Shown here piece by piece: positions 7,245 through 15,197 of a stretch of DNA of 32,557 bases. This DNA comes from AC-50 sp035640455 (GTDB lineage Bacteria; Actinomycetota; Thermoleophilia; Gaiellales; Gaiellaceae): contig DASQWB010000137.1 of NCBI GenBank assembly GCA_035640455.1, forward strand, positions 1-32,557. Direction: 5' to 3'. The stretch's first letter is position 1. Each line of letters starts with the position of its first letter. Position numbers and translations under genes: made by a program. The notes under the pieces were generated by a model that was not told where the DNA came from, did not search any database, and worked only from the letters and a program-made list of their open reading frames with translations.

Positions 7245-7753
7245 GCCGTCCCACGAGTCCGGTTCCCGACGTCCTCGGGCCCGGCCTCGAGGTCGTCTTC
7301 TGCGGCATCAACCCAGGACGCGTCTCGGCCGCGGCCGGTGCCCATTTCGCGAACCCGCGCAACGACTTCTGGCGCCTGCTCCACGAGGCCGGCTTCACGC
7401 CGCGCCTGCTGCGTCCGGACGAGCAGTTCGAAGCGCTGCGCTACGGCCTCGGACTGACCAACGCCGCCTTCCGCACGACGCGGGGCTCGGGCGATCTCCG
7501 CCGCGCCGACTTCGCGGACGCGGCGGCGCGGCTCGAACGGCTTGCAGGCGAGCTGCGTCCGCGCTTCATCGCGTTCGTCGGGAAGGAGGCCTACCGCGGC
7601 GCGTTCGGCGAGCGGCCCGAGCTCGGCCTCCAGGAGGGCCGGCTCGGCGAGACGCGGCTCTTCGTCCTGCCCTCGACCTCGCCGGCCAACGCGGCGGTGC
7701 CGTGGGACGAGCGGTTGCGCTGGTTCCGCGAGCTGTGGCGGCTACTGGCCTGA
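7241..7753 (+). CDS. mug: G/U mismatch-specific uracil-DNA glycosylase, CTG start
   Basis: This 170-residue DNA-repair enzyme removes uracil and ethenocytosine opposite guanine. The segment PDVLGPGLEVVFCGINPG, with the catalytic-site Asn of GINPG, is a close match to the N-terminus of E. coli Mug. It is followed by FANPRNDFWRLLHEAGFTP, YGLGLTN, FVGKEAY and VLPSTSPANA (intercalating loop region). The frame has no ATG, GTG or TTG until close to its end, so an ordinary gene finder misses it. A CTG at 7241 overlaps the TGA of the preceding small gene as CTGA and gives the expected length. Non-canonical coupled initiation is therefore inferred; a sequencing error hiding a start is the alternative. 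Its stop overlaps the convergent small gene by 12 bases. Confidence 0.85.
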   Translation: MSRPTSPVPDVLGPGLEVVFCGINPGRVSAAAGAHFANPRNDFWRLLHEAGFTPRLLRPDEQFEALRYGLGLTNAAFRTTRGSGDLRRADFADAAARLERLAGELRPRFIAFVGKEAYRGAFGERPELGLQEGRLGETRLFVLPSTSPANAAVPWDERLRWFRELWRLLA

Positions 7754-7897
7754 CGCTTCGGCAGCGCGCTTCGCTTCGAGCTCGGCCTCCCCCTTGGCGA
7801 CTAGCTCCCGAAGCTTTCGGATGTGCTCGTCGGTACGTGCGTACCAGGCTTCGAGCTCTTCACGGCTCATCGTTCTCTTCTTCCTCTTCCGCTTCAT
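7742..7897 (-). CDS. Small basic helical protein of unknown function
   Basis: The family is not recognised. The 51-residue product starts with a very basic stretch (MKRKRKKRTMSR), then forms one long amphipathic helix rich in Glu, Lys and Leu (EELEAWYARTDEHIRKLREL and onward). GGGAG stands 6 bases before the ATG at 7897. A second in-frame ATG at 7870 would give a 42-residue form without the basic head, and either is possible. It overlaps the upstream acidic small ORF by 38 bases in another frame, and its end overlaps the end of mug. The layout resembles a coupled two-gene unit of small proteins, but no function can be assigned. Confidence 0.5.
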   Translation of the reverse strand: MKRKRKKRTMSREELEAWYARTDEHIRKLRELVAKGEAELEAKRAAEASGQ

Positions 7898-8006
7898 CGT
7901 CGTCTCCCAACAATCCGCGAATCTCCCGAATGCCCGCATGAATGTCTGAAAGCGCTCCCATGATAGTGAGCACCTCGCCGCGGTAGATCCCCATCTCCTC
8001 GGGCAC
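7860..8006 (-). CDS. Small acidic protein overlapping the basic one
   Basis: This 48-residue ORF of unknown function reads VPEEMGIYRGEVLTIMGAL, then a helix (DIHAGIREIRGLL), and ends in an acidic tail (DDDEAEEEENDEP). The overlapping nucleotides encode KRKRKKR in the frame of the downstream gene, so one purine-rich stretch writes both tails. The start is uncertain: GTG at 8006 has no clear ribosome site, and ATG codons at 7994 and within LTIM are alternatives. Helix followed by acidic tail is typical of small regulatory or partner proteins. It lies 55 bases downstream of the NAD synthase gene on the same strand, so it may share that transcript. Confidence 0.45.
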   Translation of the reverse strand: MPEEMGIYRGEVLTIMGALSDIHAGIREIRGLLGDDDEAEEEEENDEP

Positions 8007-8061
8007 CGCGACATGCTTGCCGCGCCGCGGCCTTCGCGCAAGATGGCTTGAGAAGCCAGGT

Positions 8062-9780
8062 CTAGTCGCGCCAGCGGTTCGTGATGGGCGTGCGCCGGTC
8101 GCGTCCGAACGCCTTCGGCCGGAGCTTCACGCCCGGCGGTGCCTGGCGGCGCTTGTACTCGGCGCGGTCGATCATCGCGATCGCGCGCTCGACCACGTCG
8201 CGGTCGAAGCCGTCGCCGGTGAGCTCCTCGCGCGAGCGATCTTCCTCGACGTAAGCCTCCAGCACCCTGTCGAGCGCGGGGTAGGGCGGGAGCGAGTCCT
8301 CGTCGAGCTGGTCGGCGCGCAGCTCGGCGCTCGGGGCGCGCTCGAGGATGCTCTGCGGGATCAGCTGGCGGCCGGCCCGCTCGTTCACGTGGCGCGCCAA
8401 CCGAAAGACGTCCGTCTTGAACACGTCCTTGAGGAGCGCGAACCCGCCGGCCATGTCCCCGTAGAGCGTGGCGTAGCCGACGGCGAGCTCCGACTTGTTC
8501 CCGGTCGCCACGACGAGCCAGCCGAACTTGTTCGAGAGCGCCATGAGCAGGACGCCGCGGGTGCGGGCCTGCACGTTCTCCTCCGTCAGGTCCGGATCGC
8601 GCTCGGCGAAGACCGGCGCGAGCGTCTGCCGGAACGCCTCGACGATCGGCTCGATCGGGAGCTCGAGGAACGGGCAGCCGAGCCCCTCCGCGAGCCGCCG
8701 CGCGTCGGCCCGCGTCGCCTCCGACGAGAACTGCGACGGCATCGAGACGCAGTGGACGCGCTCCGGCCCGAGCGCTTCGGCCGCGAGCGCGGCGACGAGC
8801 GCGGAGTCGATCCCGCCCGAGACGCCGACGACGATCTCCCGGAAGCCGTTCTTCTCGACGTAGTCGCGCAGGCCGAGCTCGAGTGCCAGGCGCATCTGCT
8901 CGAGGTCGTCGAGCGGCTCGGCGATCGGCGGCTCGAGGTGCTTGCCGTCCGGCAAGGGCCGCGGCGAGCCGACGTGCACGACCTCCGCGTGCGGGATCCC
9001 GCGCTCGCGGGCGAGCGCCCGGCGACGGACGTCGCGGAGCCGCCGCGCGACCACCTCCTCCGGGTCGACGTCGACGACGAGAAGGCATTCCTCGAAGCCC
9101 TGCGCCCGCGCGAGCACCGTCCCCTCGTCGTCGAGCACGAGCGAGTGCCCGTCGAAGATCAGCTCGTCCTGCCCGCCGACGGCGTTGCAGAAGGCGAGGA
9201 AGGTGGCGTTGTCGCGGGCGCGAGTGGCGAGCATCTCCTCGCGCTCGCGGTCCTTGCCGACGTGGAACGGCGAGGCGGAGATGTTCGCGATCAGCTCGGC
9301 GCCTGCGAGGGCAAGGTCGGTCGCCGGCGGGCCCGGCTGCCACACGTCCTCGCAAATCGTCGGCCCGACGAGCGTTCGCCCGTGCTGCAGGAGGAGCAGG
9401 TCGTCGCCGGGCGCGAAGTAGCGGTCCTCGTCGAAGACCCCGTAGTTCGGCAGGAAGCGCTTGCGGTAACGCGCCTTCACCTCGCCCGCGGCGCAGACCG
9501 CGCAGGCGTTGTAGAGGTCGCGCTCGAGGATCGGCACGCCGACGAGCGCGACGATGTTCCGCGTGGCGCGCGCGATCTCCTCGAGCGCACGCTCGGCGGC
9601 GCGGATGAATCCCGGCCGGAGTAGCAGGTCCTCGGGCGGATACCCGGTGACGGCGAGCTCGGGGAAGAGGACGAGGTCGGCTCCGCGCTCCTTCGCCTCG
9701 GCGAGCCGAGCGAGGATACGGTCGCGGTTGCCGTCGAGGTCGCCGACGGTGGAGTTGATCTGCGCGAGCGCGAGCCTCAC
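8062..9780 (-). CDS. nadE: Glutamine-dependent NAD+ synthase
   Basis: This enzyme completes NAD biosynthesis by amidating deamido-NAD with ATP, using ammonia from its own glutaminase domain. The 572-residue length is that of the two-domain bacterial form. The N-terminal nitrilase fold has all three catalytic residues: Glu41 in FPELAVTGYP, Lys107 in YRKRFLPNYG and Cys143 in TICEDVW. The C-terminal synthetase has the PP-loop SGGIDSAL (321-328), ATGNKSELAVGY and KTDVFRLARHV. It starts at GTG 9780 with GGAGG 6 bases upstream, so unlike many neighbours it has a leadered message; TATGCT (minus strand of 9817-9822) is a possible -10. A NadM-like adenylyltransferase is encoded at 23520-24131, but not in the same operon. 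Confidence 0.97.
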   Translation of the reverse strand: MRLALAQINSTVGDLDGNRDRILARLAEAKERGADLVLFPELAVTGYPPEDLLLRPGFIRAAERALEEIARATRNIVALVGVPILERDLYNACAVCAAGEVKARYRKRFLPNYGVFDEDRYFAPGDDLLLLQHGRTLVGPTICEDVWQPGPPATDLALAGAELIANISASPFHVGKDREREEMLATRARDNATFLAFCNAVGGQDELIFDGHSLVLDDEGTVLARAQGFEECLLVVDVDPEEVVARRLRDVRRRALARERGIPHAEVVHVGSPRPLPDGKHLEPPIAEPLDDLEQMRLALELGLRDYVEKNGFREIVVGVSGGIDSALVAALAAEALGPERVHCVSMPSQFSSEATRADARRLAEGLGCPFLELPIEPIVEAFRQTLAPVFAERDPDLTEENVQARTRGVLLMALSNKFGWLVVATGNKSELAVGYATLYGDMAGGFALLKDVFKTDVFRLARHVNERAGRQLIPQSILERAPSAELRADQLDEDSLPPYPALDRVLEAYVEEDRSREELTGDGFDRDVVERAIAMIDRAEYKRRQAPPGVKLRPKAFGRDRRTPITNRWRD

Positions 9781-9816
9781 CTCGGTCCTCCAGTTTTCGC
9801 CTCAGAGTCTCAAACC

Positions 9817-9822
9817 AGCATA
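9817..9822 (-). promoter_or_regulatory. Putative -10 box of nadE
   Basis: On the minus strand TATGCT lies 36 bases upstream of the nadE GTG, in the only AT-richer spot between nadE and the divergent HNH gene. The gene's own ribosome site GGAGG follows later. The plus strand of the same spot has TACGCT (9821-9826), which could serve the HNH gene. Confidence 0.35.
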
Positions 9823-9843
9823 CGCTATCGCCGGGGCCAGCCG

Positions 9844-10577
9844 GTGCCGCCGTCAGACTCGGTTCGTGGCCTTTCTCCGAAACGTCTCTGCGATCGACGC
9901 GACCTCGTCCACTCGACGGGCACGATCGTCCGATTCACGACGGGGCAGCTCGACGTGCTGCCGCCGGCCGACGCCGCATGCACCCTCGAGCTGCCGGACG
10001 GCCGCGCCGTGGCGGGGCGCTTCCACCGCCATCCGGCCAATCCGTACATCGCGGGCCGGAGGTCGTGCGCTGGATCAAGTCGTGGCTCCCGTACGGCGAG
10101 ACGCATCCTGCGGCGCTGCACGCGGAGGGAGGCAGCACGCTGCGACTGGAGCTCGCGGGCGTTCCGCCCAAGCCGCCGGAGTCGCTCCGCCGGGCCGTTC
10201 GGAGGAAGGCGGCGTGGGCGGCTCGCGAACCGGCGGGTCCACGCCGTCGCCGGCGCTACGAAGCACTCGAGCGCGACCCGAAGGTTCGACGGCTCGCACT
10301 GGAGGCCTGGGGGTCCGTCTGCCAGGTCGTCGGTTGCTCGACGCTCGCCGGGTTTCCGGCTGCGGCCGCGCCACAGCTCGTCGACGTCCACCACCTGAAC
10401 CACATCAGCGTAGAGGGCTCGGACAGCCCCTTGAATCTATGCCTTCTCTGTGTCGCGCATCATGCGCTCGTGCATCGAGCCGGCTCACGCCTCAGAAGCT
10501 CCGACTTCACCGGTGCCGACATCGAGGTCGCAGGCGAGATCCTCAGACTCGTTCGCGACGCTCGGCTGATCCTGTGA
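9844..10577 (+). pseudogene. HNH endonuclease with an internal frameshift
   Basis: This is a probable restriction-type HNH nuclease coded next to a DNA methyltransferase. The frame from GTG 9844 reads GTIVRFTTGQLDVLPPADA through HRHPANPYIAG. Continuity then jumps near 10053-10056 to another frame (PEVVRWIKSWLPYGE) that runs to 10577. One missing G in the GGG run would restore a single protein of about 243 residues. The C-terminal domain is a zinc-bound HNH motif: a Cys-X4-Cys knuckle (CQVVGC), then VDVHHLNHI at about 10383-10409, then NLCLLCVAHHALVH. If only the 3' part is translated, an ATG at 9978 is available. The stop overlaps the methyltransferase start (GTGA). The frameshift may be a true inactivation or a base-calling error. 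Confidence 0.72.
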
Positions 10578-12532
10578 CCGCTGAACGACGCCAACTGCCG
10601 AAGGAGGTCGCAACGGAGCTCGCGCGGCTCCACGACCTGATCGCCGAGGAGCGGCCCCAGCCGCCGGATGACGAGATCAGGCGCATCGTCCACCGGCTTC
10701 TCTTCTTGTGCGTGCTCGAGCGCATGGGCGTCGCGACCGACGACGTGCCCGTACTCGCCGAGGTCGCCGATCGGCTCAAGGGAGCCGCGCTCAGGCGGGC
10801 GCTTGCGCGAGCACGTGCTGCGAAAGGGCGGTGGCCCGAGGCCGTGCTCACCGCTGCAGGCTTCGGAACTGTGCACGAGCTCTACCTGGCGACGCGGGAG
10901 CGGAAGCGGTCGGGCGCCTACTACACCCCCGCTCCGCTCGTCGAGTACCTGGTCGAGCAGGCGCTCGACCGGCTTCTCGGTCCGCCCGTCGCACTGCGGC
11001 GCGGCGAGCTTCAGGGCTGGAGGATCCTCGATCCGGCCTGCGGCGGCGGACGGTTCCTCGTCGGAACCCTCGGCCGGCTGCTCGACTGGTACCGCGAAGC
11101 GTGGGGGACCGACGAGCTCAGTCGGACGGAATGTCTCGCCGTCGTGCGGTACCACGTCTACGGACTCGACCTCGACCCGCTAGCGGTCGACGCCGCTCGG
11201 ATCGCCCTTGCGCTCATGATCAGCGGCGGCGCGCACGGGACGGCCGTCGATCCGGGTGAGCTGGCACAGAACGTCGTCGTCGGCGACGCCTTCCGACTGG
11301 AGGCGCGGGACGTCGAGCGACAGCTCGCCTTCGACGTCGACGAGGTGTTGCTTCCGGCGGCGCTCGAGCCGCCCTTCGACCTCGTCATCGGCAACCCACC
11401 GTACGTGTCGTTCTCTGGCCGCCAAGCCGAGCGGTCTGTTCGGAGCCCTCGCGTCGACCTCACACCCGGAGCGGGGAAGCGGTGGCCCGCACTGCACAGC
11501 GACTTCGTCGAGCACGCCGCCGAGCACCTGGTTCGACGACTGGTCGCATTCGTCGTGCCGGAGCAGCTCGGCCACCTCGATTCGTATGAGCCCGTGCGCA
11601 AGGCCATCAGCCGTCGCGCCGGCCTCGTCCACGTTCGGTACTGGGGTGAGGGCGTCTTCCCCGGAGTGGTCTCGCCCATCCTGACGTTCGTCGCCGACCG
11701 CGAGCACTCCGGCCGCACGTCCATCGAGTCGACCGACGGAGAGCGCACGCTGCGCCGTATCCGCGGTGGGGCGCGATGGCACGCCGTCAAAAGCGAGCGT
11801 CTCCTCGAACGGCTCCTGGAACAAGGCGAGTCACTCGGCCGCCTCGTCGGCGATCCGGGCGTCCACACGGGAAATTGCGCCGCAATGCTCGTCTTCTCGC
11901 GGGACGAAGCCCCAGCGGGAGCTGTTCCGGTCCTCGAGGGGCGGCATATTGCCCGCTACGCCTGCAAGCAAACCGATCGGTATCTGAGGCTCGACTACGA
12001 GCCGGCGGAGGGCGAGTACTTCAGGATCGGGGCCGAGGACCGCTACGCTGCCGCGTCCTTCCTAATTCGCCAGACCGCCGGTTACCCGATCGTCGGGCCG
12101 CGGCGCGGCGCCCTCTACTTCCGCAACAGCCTCCTCGCGCTCTCGAAGCCCGACGACTTCGACGTACGGTTCTTGGTCGGGCTGCTCAACTCCAGCCTGA
12201 TGCGGATCGTCTACCGCTTGCTCGTGCCGGAATCGCATCAGCGGACCTTCCCGCAGATGAAGGTCTCGTCGCTCAGAAGCCTCCCGATCAAACGCCTTGC
12301 CCGCGGTTCGGCGTCGGATCGAGGCGACCACGATCGAGTCGTGGCCCTCGTGAGTCGCCTGCTGGAACTCGGCGGAGACGGGAGCAGCACGACCGAGGAT
12401 GAACGGCTCGCGCTCGAGGACGAGCTCGACGCCCTCGTGTTTGAGCTCTACGGGGTCACGGAAGCCGAGCGGCGCGTGCTGCTCGCGCAGGACCCGCTGC
12501 TCGCCGGCCGAGCCGACCTCGCGGCCGCGTGA
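10574..12532 (+). CDS. Eco57I-type adenine-specific DNA methyltransferase
   Basis: This 652-residue N6-adenine methyltransferase belongs to the type IIG-like gamma group. A helical N-terminal domain (RIVHRLLFLCVLERMGV) leads to motif X (GAYYTP, 114-119), the SAM-binding DPACGGG (153-159) and the catalytic NPPYV (274-278). The C-terminal part is a TaqI/Eco57I-like target-recognition domain, with VPESHQRTFPQMKVSSLRSLPI as the typical end of the recognition module. No PD-(D/E)XK nuclease segment is visible, so cleavage is presumably supplied by the HNH protein encoded immediately upstream with a GTGA overlap. The methyltransferase could still be active alone as an orphan. Its stop is one base from that of the convergent SDR gene. 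Confidence 0.9.
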   Translation: MTAERRQLPKEVATELARLHDLIAEERPQPPDDEIRRIVHRLLFLCVLERMGVATDDVPVLAEVADRLKGAALRRALARARAAKGRWPEAVLTAAGFGTVHELYLATRERKRSGAYYTPAPLVEYLVEQALDRLLGPPVALRRGELQGWRILDPACGGGRFLVGTLGRLLDWYREAWGTDELSRTECLAVVRYHVYGLDLDPLAVDAARIALALMISGGAHGTAVDPGELAQNVVVGDAFRLEARDVERQLAFDVDEVLLPAALEPPFDLVIGNPPYVSFSGRQAERSVRSPRVDLTPGAGKRWPALHSDFVEHAAEHLVRRLVAFVVPEQLGHLDSYEPVRKAISRRAGLVHVRYWGEGVFPGVVSPILTFVADREHSGRTSIESTDGERTLRRIRGGARWHAVKSERLLERLLEQGESLGRLVGDPGVHTGNCAAMLVFSRDEAPAGAVPVLEGRHIARYACKQTDRYLRLDYEPAEGEYFRIGAEDRYAAASFLIRQTAGYPIVGPRRGALYFRNSLLALSKPDDFDVRFLVGLLNSSLMRIVYRLLVPESHQRTFPQMKVSSLRSLPIKRLARGSASDRGDHDRVVALVSRLLELGGDGSSTTEDERLALEDELDALVFELYGVTEAERRVLLAQDPLLAGRADLAAA

Positions 12533-12533
12533 T

Positions 12534-13283
12534 CTAGCGCCGCAGCCTGATCGCGTTCAGGTCGTTCTCGCGGATCTCGTCGGCGCGGCGGATCAGGTCC
12601 TCGACGTCGTCGTGCTCGGCGTGGATGTAGCGGCCGCCGAGCGCGTCGGCCCTTCCCGATGCGAGGGCGCGGACGAGCCGCGGCGCGAGCTCCGGCGGCG
12701 TCCACGGCGCGTCGTCGGAGAACGGTGCCGTCATCGCCGTCCTGACGAGGCCCGGCGAGATGACGAAGACGGGTATCCGCCCCTCGAGCCGGCGGGCGAG
12801 CGTCTCGCCGAAGCGCCACACGGCGGCCTTGCTAGCGGAATAGGCCGTGTTGGTGCTTCCCGGCAGGTACGCGGCGCCGCTGCCGGTAATGACGATCCGG
12901 CCGCGTCCGCGCTCGAGCATCGCCGGGATGACCGCACGGCAGCAGAGGTAGACGCCGAGCACGTTCACCTCGAAGACGTCCCACCACTCGTCCGGCTCGA
13001 CCGCCCATGGCTCCCCCGACGGCCCGTCGATGCCGGCGTTCGCCACGAGCAGATCGACCTCGCCGAGCTCGGCCATCCAGCGCTCGACGTCCTCGCGCCG
13101 TGAGACGTCGCCGACGAGCGCGATCCCGCCGATCTCGGCCGCGACCGCCTCGACCTGCTCGGCCGTCCGCGCCGTGACCGCAACCTGCATGCCTGCGTCG
13201 GCCAGCTCCCTCGCGACGTCTGCCCCGATCCCGCGTCCGCCGCCGGTGACGAGCGCGACGCCTTCGAGCCGGTCAGAGGGCAC
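12534..13283 (-). CDS. Short-chain dehydrogenase/reductase
   Basis: This 249-residue classical SDR is an NAD(P)-dependent oxidoreductase. The cofactor motif TGGGRGIG is at the N-terminus, NAG follows, and the catalytic set is Ser in ITGSGAA and Tyr-Lys in YSASK. The late segment ISPGLVRTAMT is also standard. The GTG start at 13283 overlaps the last 11 bases of the acyl-CoA synthetase gene, so the two are co-transcribed. This suggests a reductive or oxidative step on the same acyl-CoA or acid substrate. The C-terminal tail NDLNAIRLRR is unremarkable. The specific substrate cannot be read. Confidence 0.93.
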   Translation of the reverse strand: MPSDRLEGVALVTGGGRGIGADVARELADAGMQVAVTARTAEQVEAVAAEIGGIALVGDVSRREDVERWMAELGEVDLLVANAGIDGPSGEPWAVEPDEWWDVFEVNVLGVYLCCRAVIPAMLERGRGRIVITGSGAAYLPGSTNTAYSASKAAVWRFGETLARRLEGRIPVFVISPGLVRTAMTAPFSDDAPWTPPELAPRLVRALASGRADALGGRYIHAEHDDVEDLIRRADEIRENDLNAIRLRR

Positions 13284-15156
13284 GCGCAATCTCCTCGAGC
13301 GCCTCCGGGTTCTCGAGCGACGAGAGATCTCCGGGGTCCTCACCGAGGACGCGGGCGCGGACGGCGCGCCGCACGACCTTCGCGCTGCGCGTCTTCGGGA
13401 GCGCCGTCACGAACAGGATTCTCTCCGGCCGGAACGCCTTCCCGAGCTCGCCCGCGACTGCTCCTGCCACCTCGCGCGCGAGCTCGGGGCCAGCCGCAAC
13501 ACCCGCCCGCGGCACGCAGAAGATCCACGCCACCTCGCCCTTCACCTCGTGCGGGACGCCGACGGCCGCCGCCTCCGCGACGCCGGCATGCCCGACGGCC
13601 GCGGACTCCAGCTCCGCGGGGCCGATCCGCTTACCCGCGATGTTGAGCGTGTCGTCGGAGCGGCCGTGCAGGAACCAGTAGCCGTCCTCGTCGATCGAGG
13701 CCCAGTCGCCGTGCGTCCACACGTCTGGGAAGCGGCGCCAGTACGTGTCGAGGTAGCGCTCGGGATCGCCCCAGATCCCGCGAGTCATCCCCGGCCACGG
13801 GCGGCGACAGACGAGCTCGCCGACCTCGCCGCGGACCGGCTTCCCCTCGGCGTCGACGACGTCCATCGCCTGCCCGAGGGCCGGGAAGCCGAGCGCGACC
13901 GGCTTGATCGGCTCCGTGATGCACGTCGTGAGGAAGCACGCGCCGACCTCGGTACCGCCGGAGATGTTCATGATCGGGACACGGCCGCCGCCGACCCGCT
14001 CGAAGAGCCAGAGATAGGGGTCGCGGTTCCACGGCTCGCCGGTCGTCGTGATCGCACGCAGCGACGAGAGGTCGGCCGCCGGGTCGCCCTTGGTGCGGAG
14101 AGCGCGGACGAGGGTCGGCGAGACGCCGAGCATCGTCACCCGCTCGGAGTCGACGAGCCGCCAGAGCCGGTCCTCGGGCCAGTCGGGCGCGCCCTCCGCG
14201 TAGATCACCGTCGCTCCGACCGCGCCGCCGCCCACGACCGTCCACGGCCCCATGATCCAGCCCATGTCGGTGGCGAAGTGGATTCGGTCGCCGGCGTGGA
14301 CGTCGGACTGGTACGCCGTCTCGCGGGCGATCGAGACGAGGAAGCCGCCCTGCACGTGGAGGGCGCCCTTCGGCCTGCCGGTCGTGCCCGAGGTGTAGGC
14401 GAGGAGGTAGGGGTGCTCCGAGTCGACCTCGAGCGGCGGGAGCTCGCCCGGCCCGAGGTCCGCCTTCCACTCGCCGGTCTCGCGCCGCCAGACGACGACG
14501 TGCTCGACCGACGGCGCCTCGCGGCGCGCCTCCTCGATCGTCTCCAGCATCGGCACGCGCTTCCCGCGCCGGAGCGACCAGTCGGCGGTGACGACGACCT
14601 TGGCGCCGGAGTCCTGGAGCCGCTGGACGATCGCGGGCGCGGCGAAGCCGGAGAAGATCGGCACCTGCACCGCGCCCACGTGCGCGCACGCGTGTGAGGC
14701 GATCGCGACCTCCGGGCTCATCGGCAAGTAGATCGCCACCCGGTCGCCGGGCTCCACGCCGAGCGCGACGAGCGCCTCCGCGAGCCGCGTCACCTCCCGC
14801 GACAGCTCCGCCCAGGTCAGCTCCCGCCGCTCGCCGTCCTCGCCGAGGAAGACCGCGGCCGGCTCGTCGGGCCGGCGCTCGGCCCAGCCGTGGACGCAGC
14901 TCCGCGCGAGGTTCAGCCGCCCGCCGACGAACCAGCGCGCCCATTCCGGCCCGGCCGACTCGTCGAGCACGCGCTCCCACGGCTCCGAGAACTCGAGCCC
15001 GAGGTCCTCGACCAGGACGGGCCAGAACCGCTCCGGATCCTCGACCGAGACGCGGTGCAGCTCGTGGTAGTCGGCGCAGCCGAGCCGGCGCGCGAGCCTG
15101 GTCAGGTTTGCTCGCTCTACGATCTCGGGACCCGGGCTCCAGACGAACTCTGGCAC
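13273..15156 (-). CDS. AMP-dependent acyl-CoA synthetase
   Basis: This 627-residue adenylate-forming ligase is related to acetyl/propionyl-CoA synthetases and has an N-terminal ACAS_N-like region. It has the P-loop YTSGTTGRPKG (254-264), an aspartate motif in THGDWASIDEDGYWFLHGR, and the hinge DDTLNIAGKRI. The C-terminal lysine motif is PKTRSAKVVRR, with Ala replacing the Gly that is usual in Acs (PKTRSGK). The sequence differs clearly from the Acs at the left end of the window, so it is not a recent duplicate. GTG at 15156 has the -10-like TAGTGT 7 bases upstream. The gene is divergent from the MFS exporter and coupled to the SDR gene. Substrate chain length is unknown; short to medium acids are likely. 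Confidence 0.9.
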   Translation of the reverse strand: MPEFVWSPGPEIVERANLTRLARRLGCADYHELHRVSVEDPERFWPVLVEDLGLEFSEPWERVLDESAGPEWARWFVGGRLNLARSCVHGWAERRPDEPAAVFLGEDGERRELTWAELSREVTRLAEALVALGVEPGDRVAIYLPMSPEVAIASHACAHVGAVQVPIFSGFAAPAIVQRLQDSGAKVVVTADWSLRRGKRVPMLETIEEARREAPSVEHVVVWRRETGEWKADLGPGELPPLEVDSEHPYLLAYTSGTTGRPKGALHVQGGFLVSIARETAYQSDVHAGDRIHFATDMGWIMGPWTVVGGGAVGATVIYAEGAPDWPEDRLWRLVDSERVTMLGVSPTLVRALRTKGDPAADLSSLRAITTTGEPWNRDPYLWLFERVGGGRVPIMNISGGTEVGACFLTTCITEPIKPVALGFPALGQAMDVVDAEGKPVRGEVGELVCRRPWPGMTRGIWGDPERYLDTYWRRFPDVWTHGDWASIDEDGYWFLHGRSDDTLNIAGKRIGPAELESAAVGHAGVAEAAAVGVPHEVKGEVAWIFCVPRAGVAAGPELAREVAGAVAGELGKAFRPERILFVTALPKTRSAKVVRRAVRARVLGEDPGDLSSLENPEALEEIARAL

Positions 15157-15163
15157 GACGGGA

Positions 15164-15169
15164 ACACTA
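15164..15169 (-). promoter_or_regulatory. -10 box for leaderless acyl-CoA synthetase operon
   Basis: On the minus strand TAGTGT ends 7 bases before the GTG at 15156. No ribosome-binding sequence lies in the gap, matching the leaderless pattern of the window. Confidence 0.5.
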
Positions 15170-15197
15170 CGACTGCCTACGACGTTCGAGGAGGACT

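Noticed and set aside
9554..12532. One very long plus-strand frame of 992 codons
   Set aside because: The first third is the antisense of nadE and the out-of-frame shadow of the HNH gene. Homology to methyltransferases begins only after the GTG at 10574, which overlaps the HNH stop.
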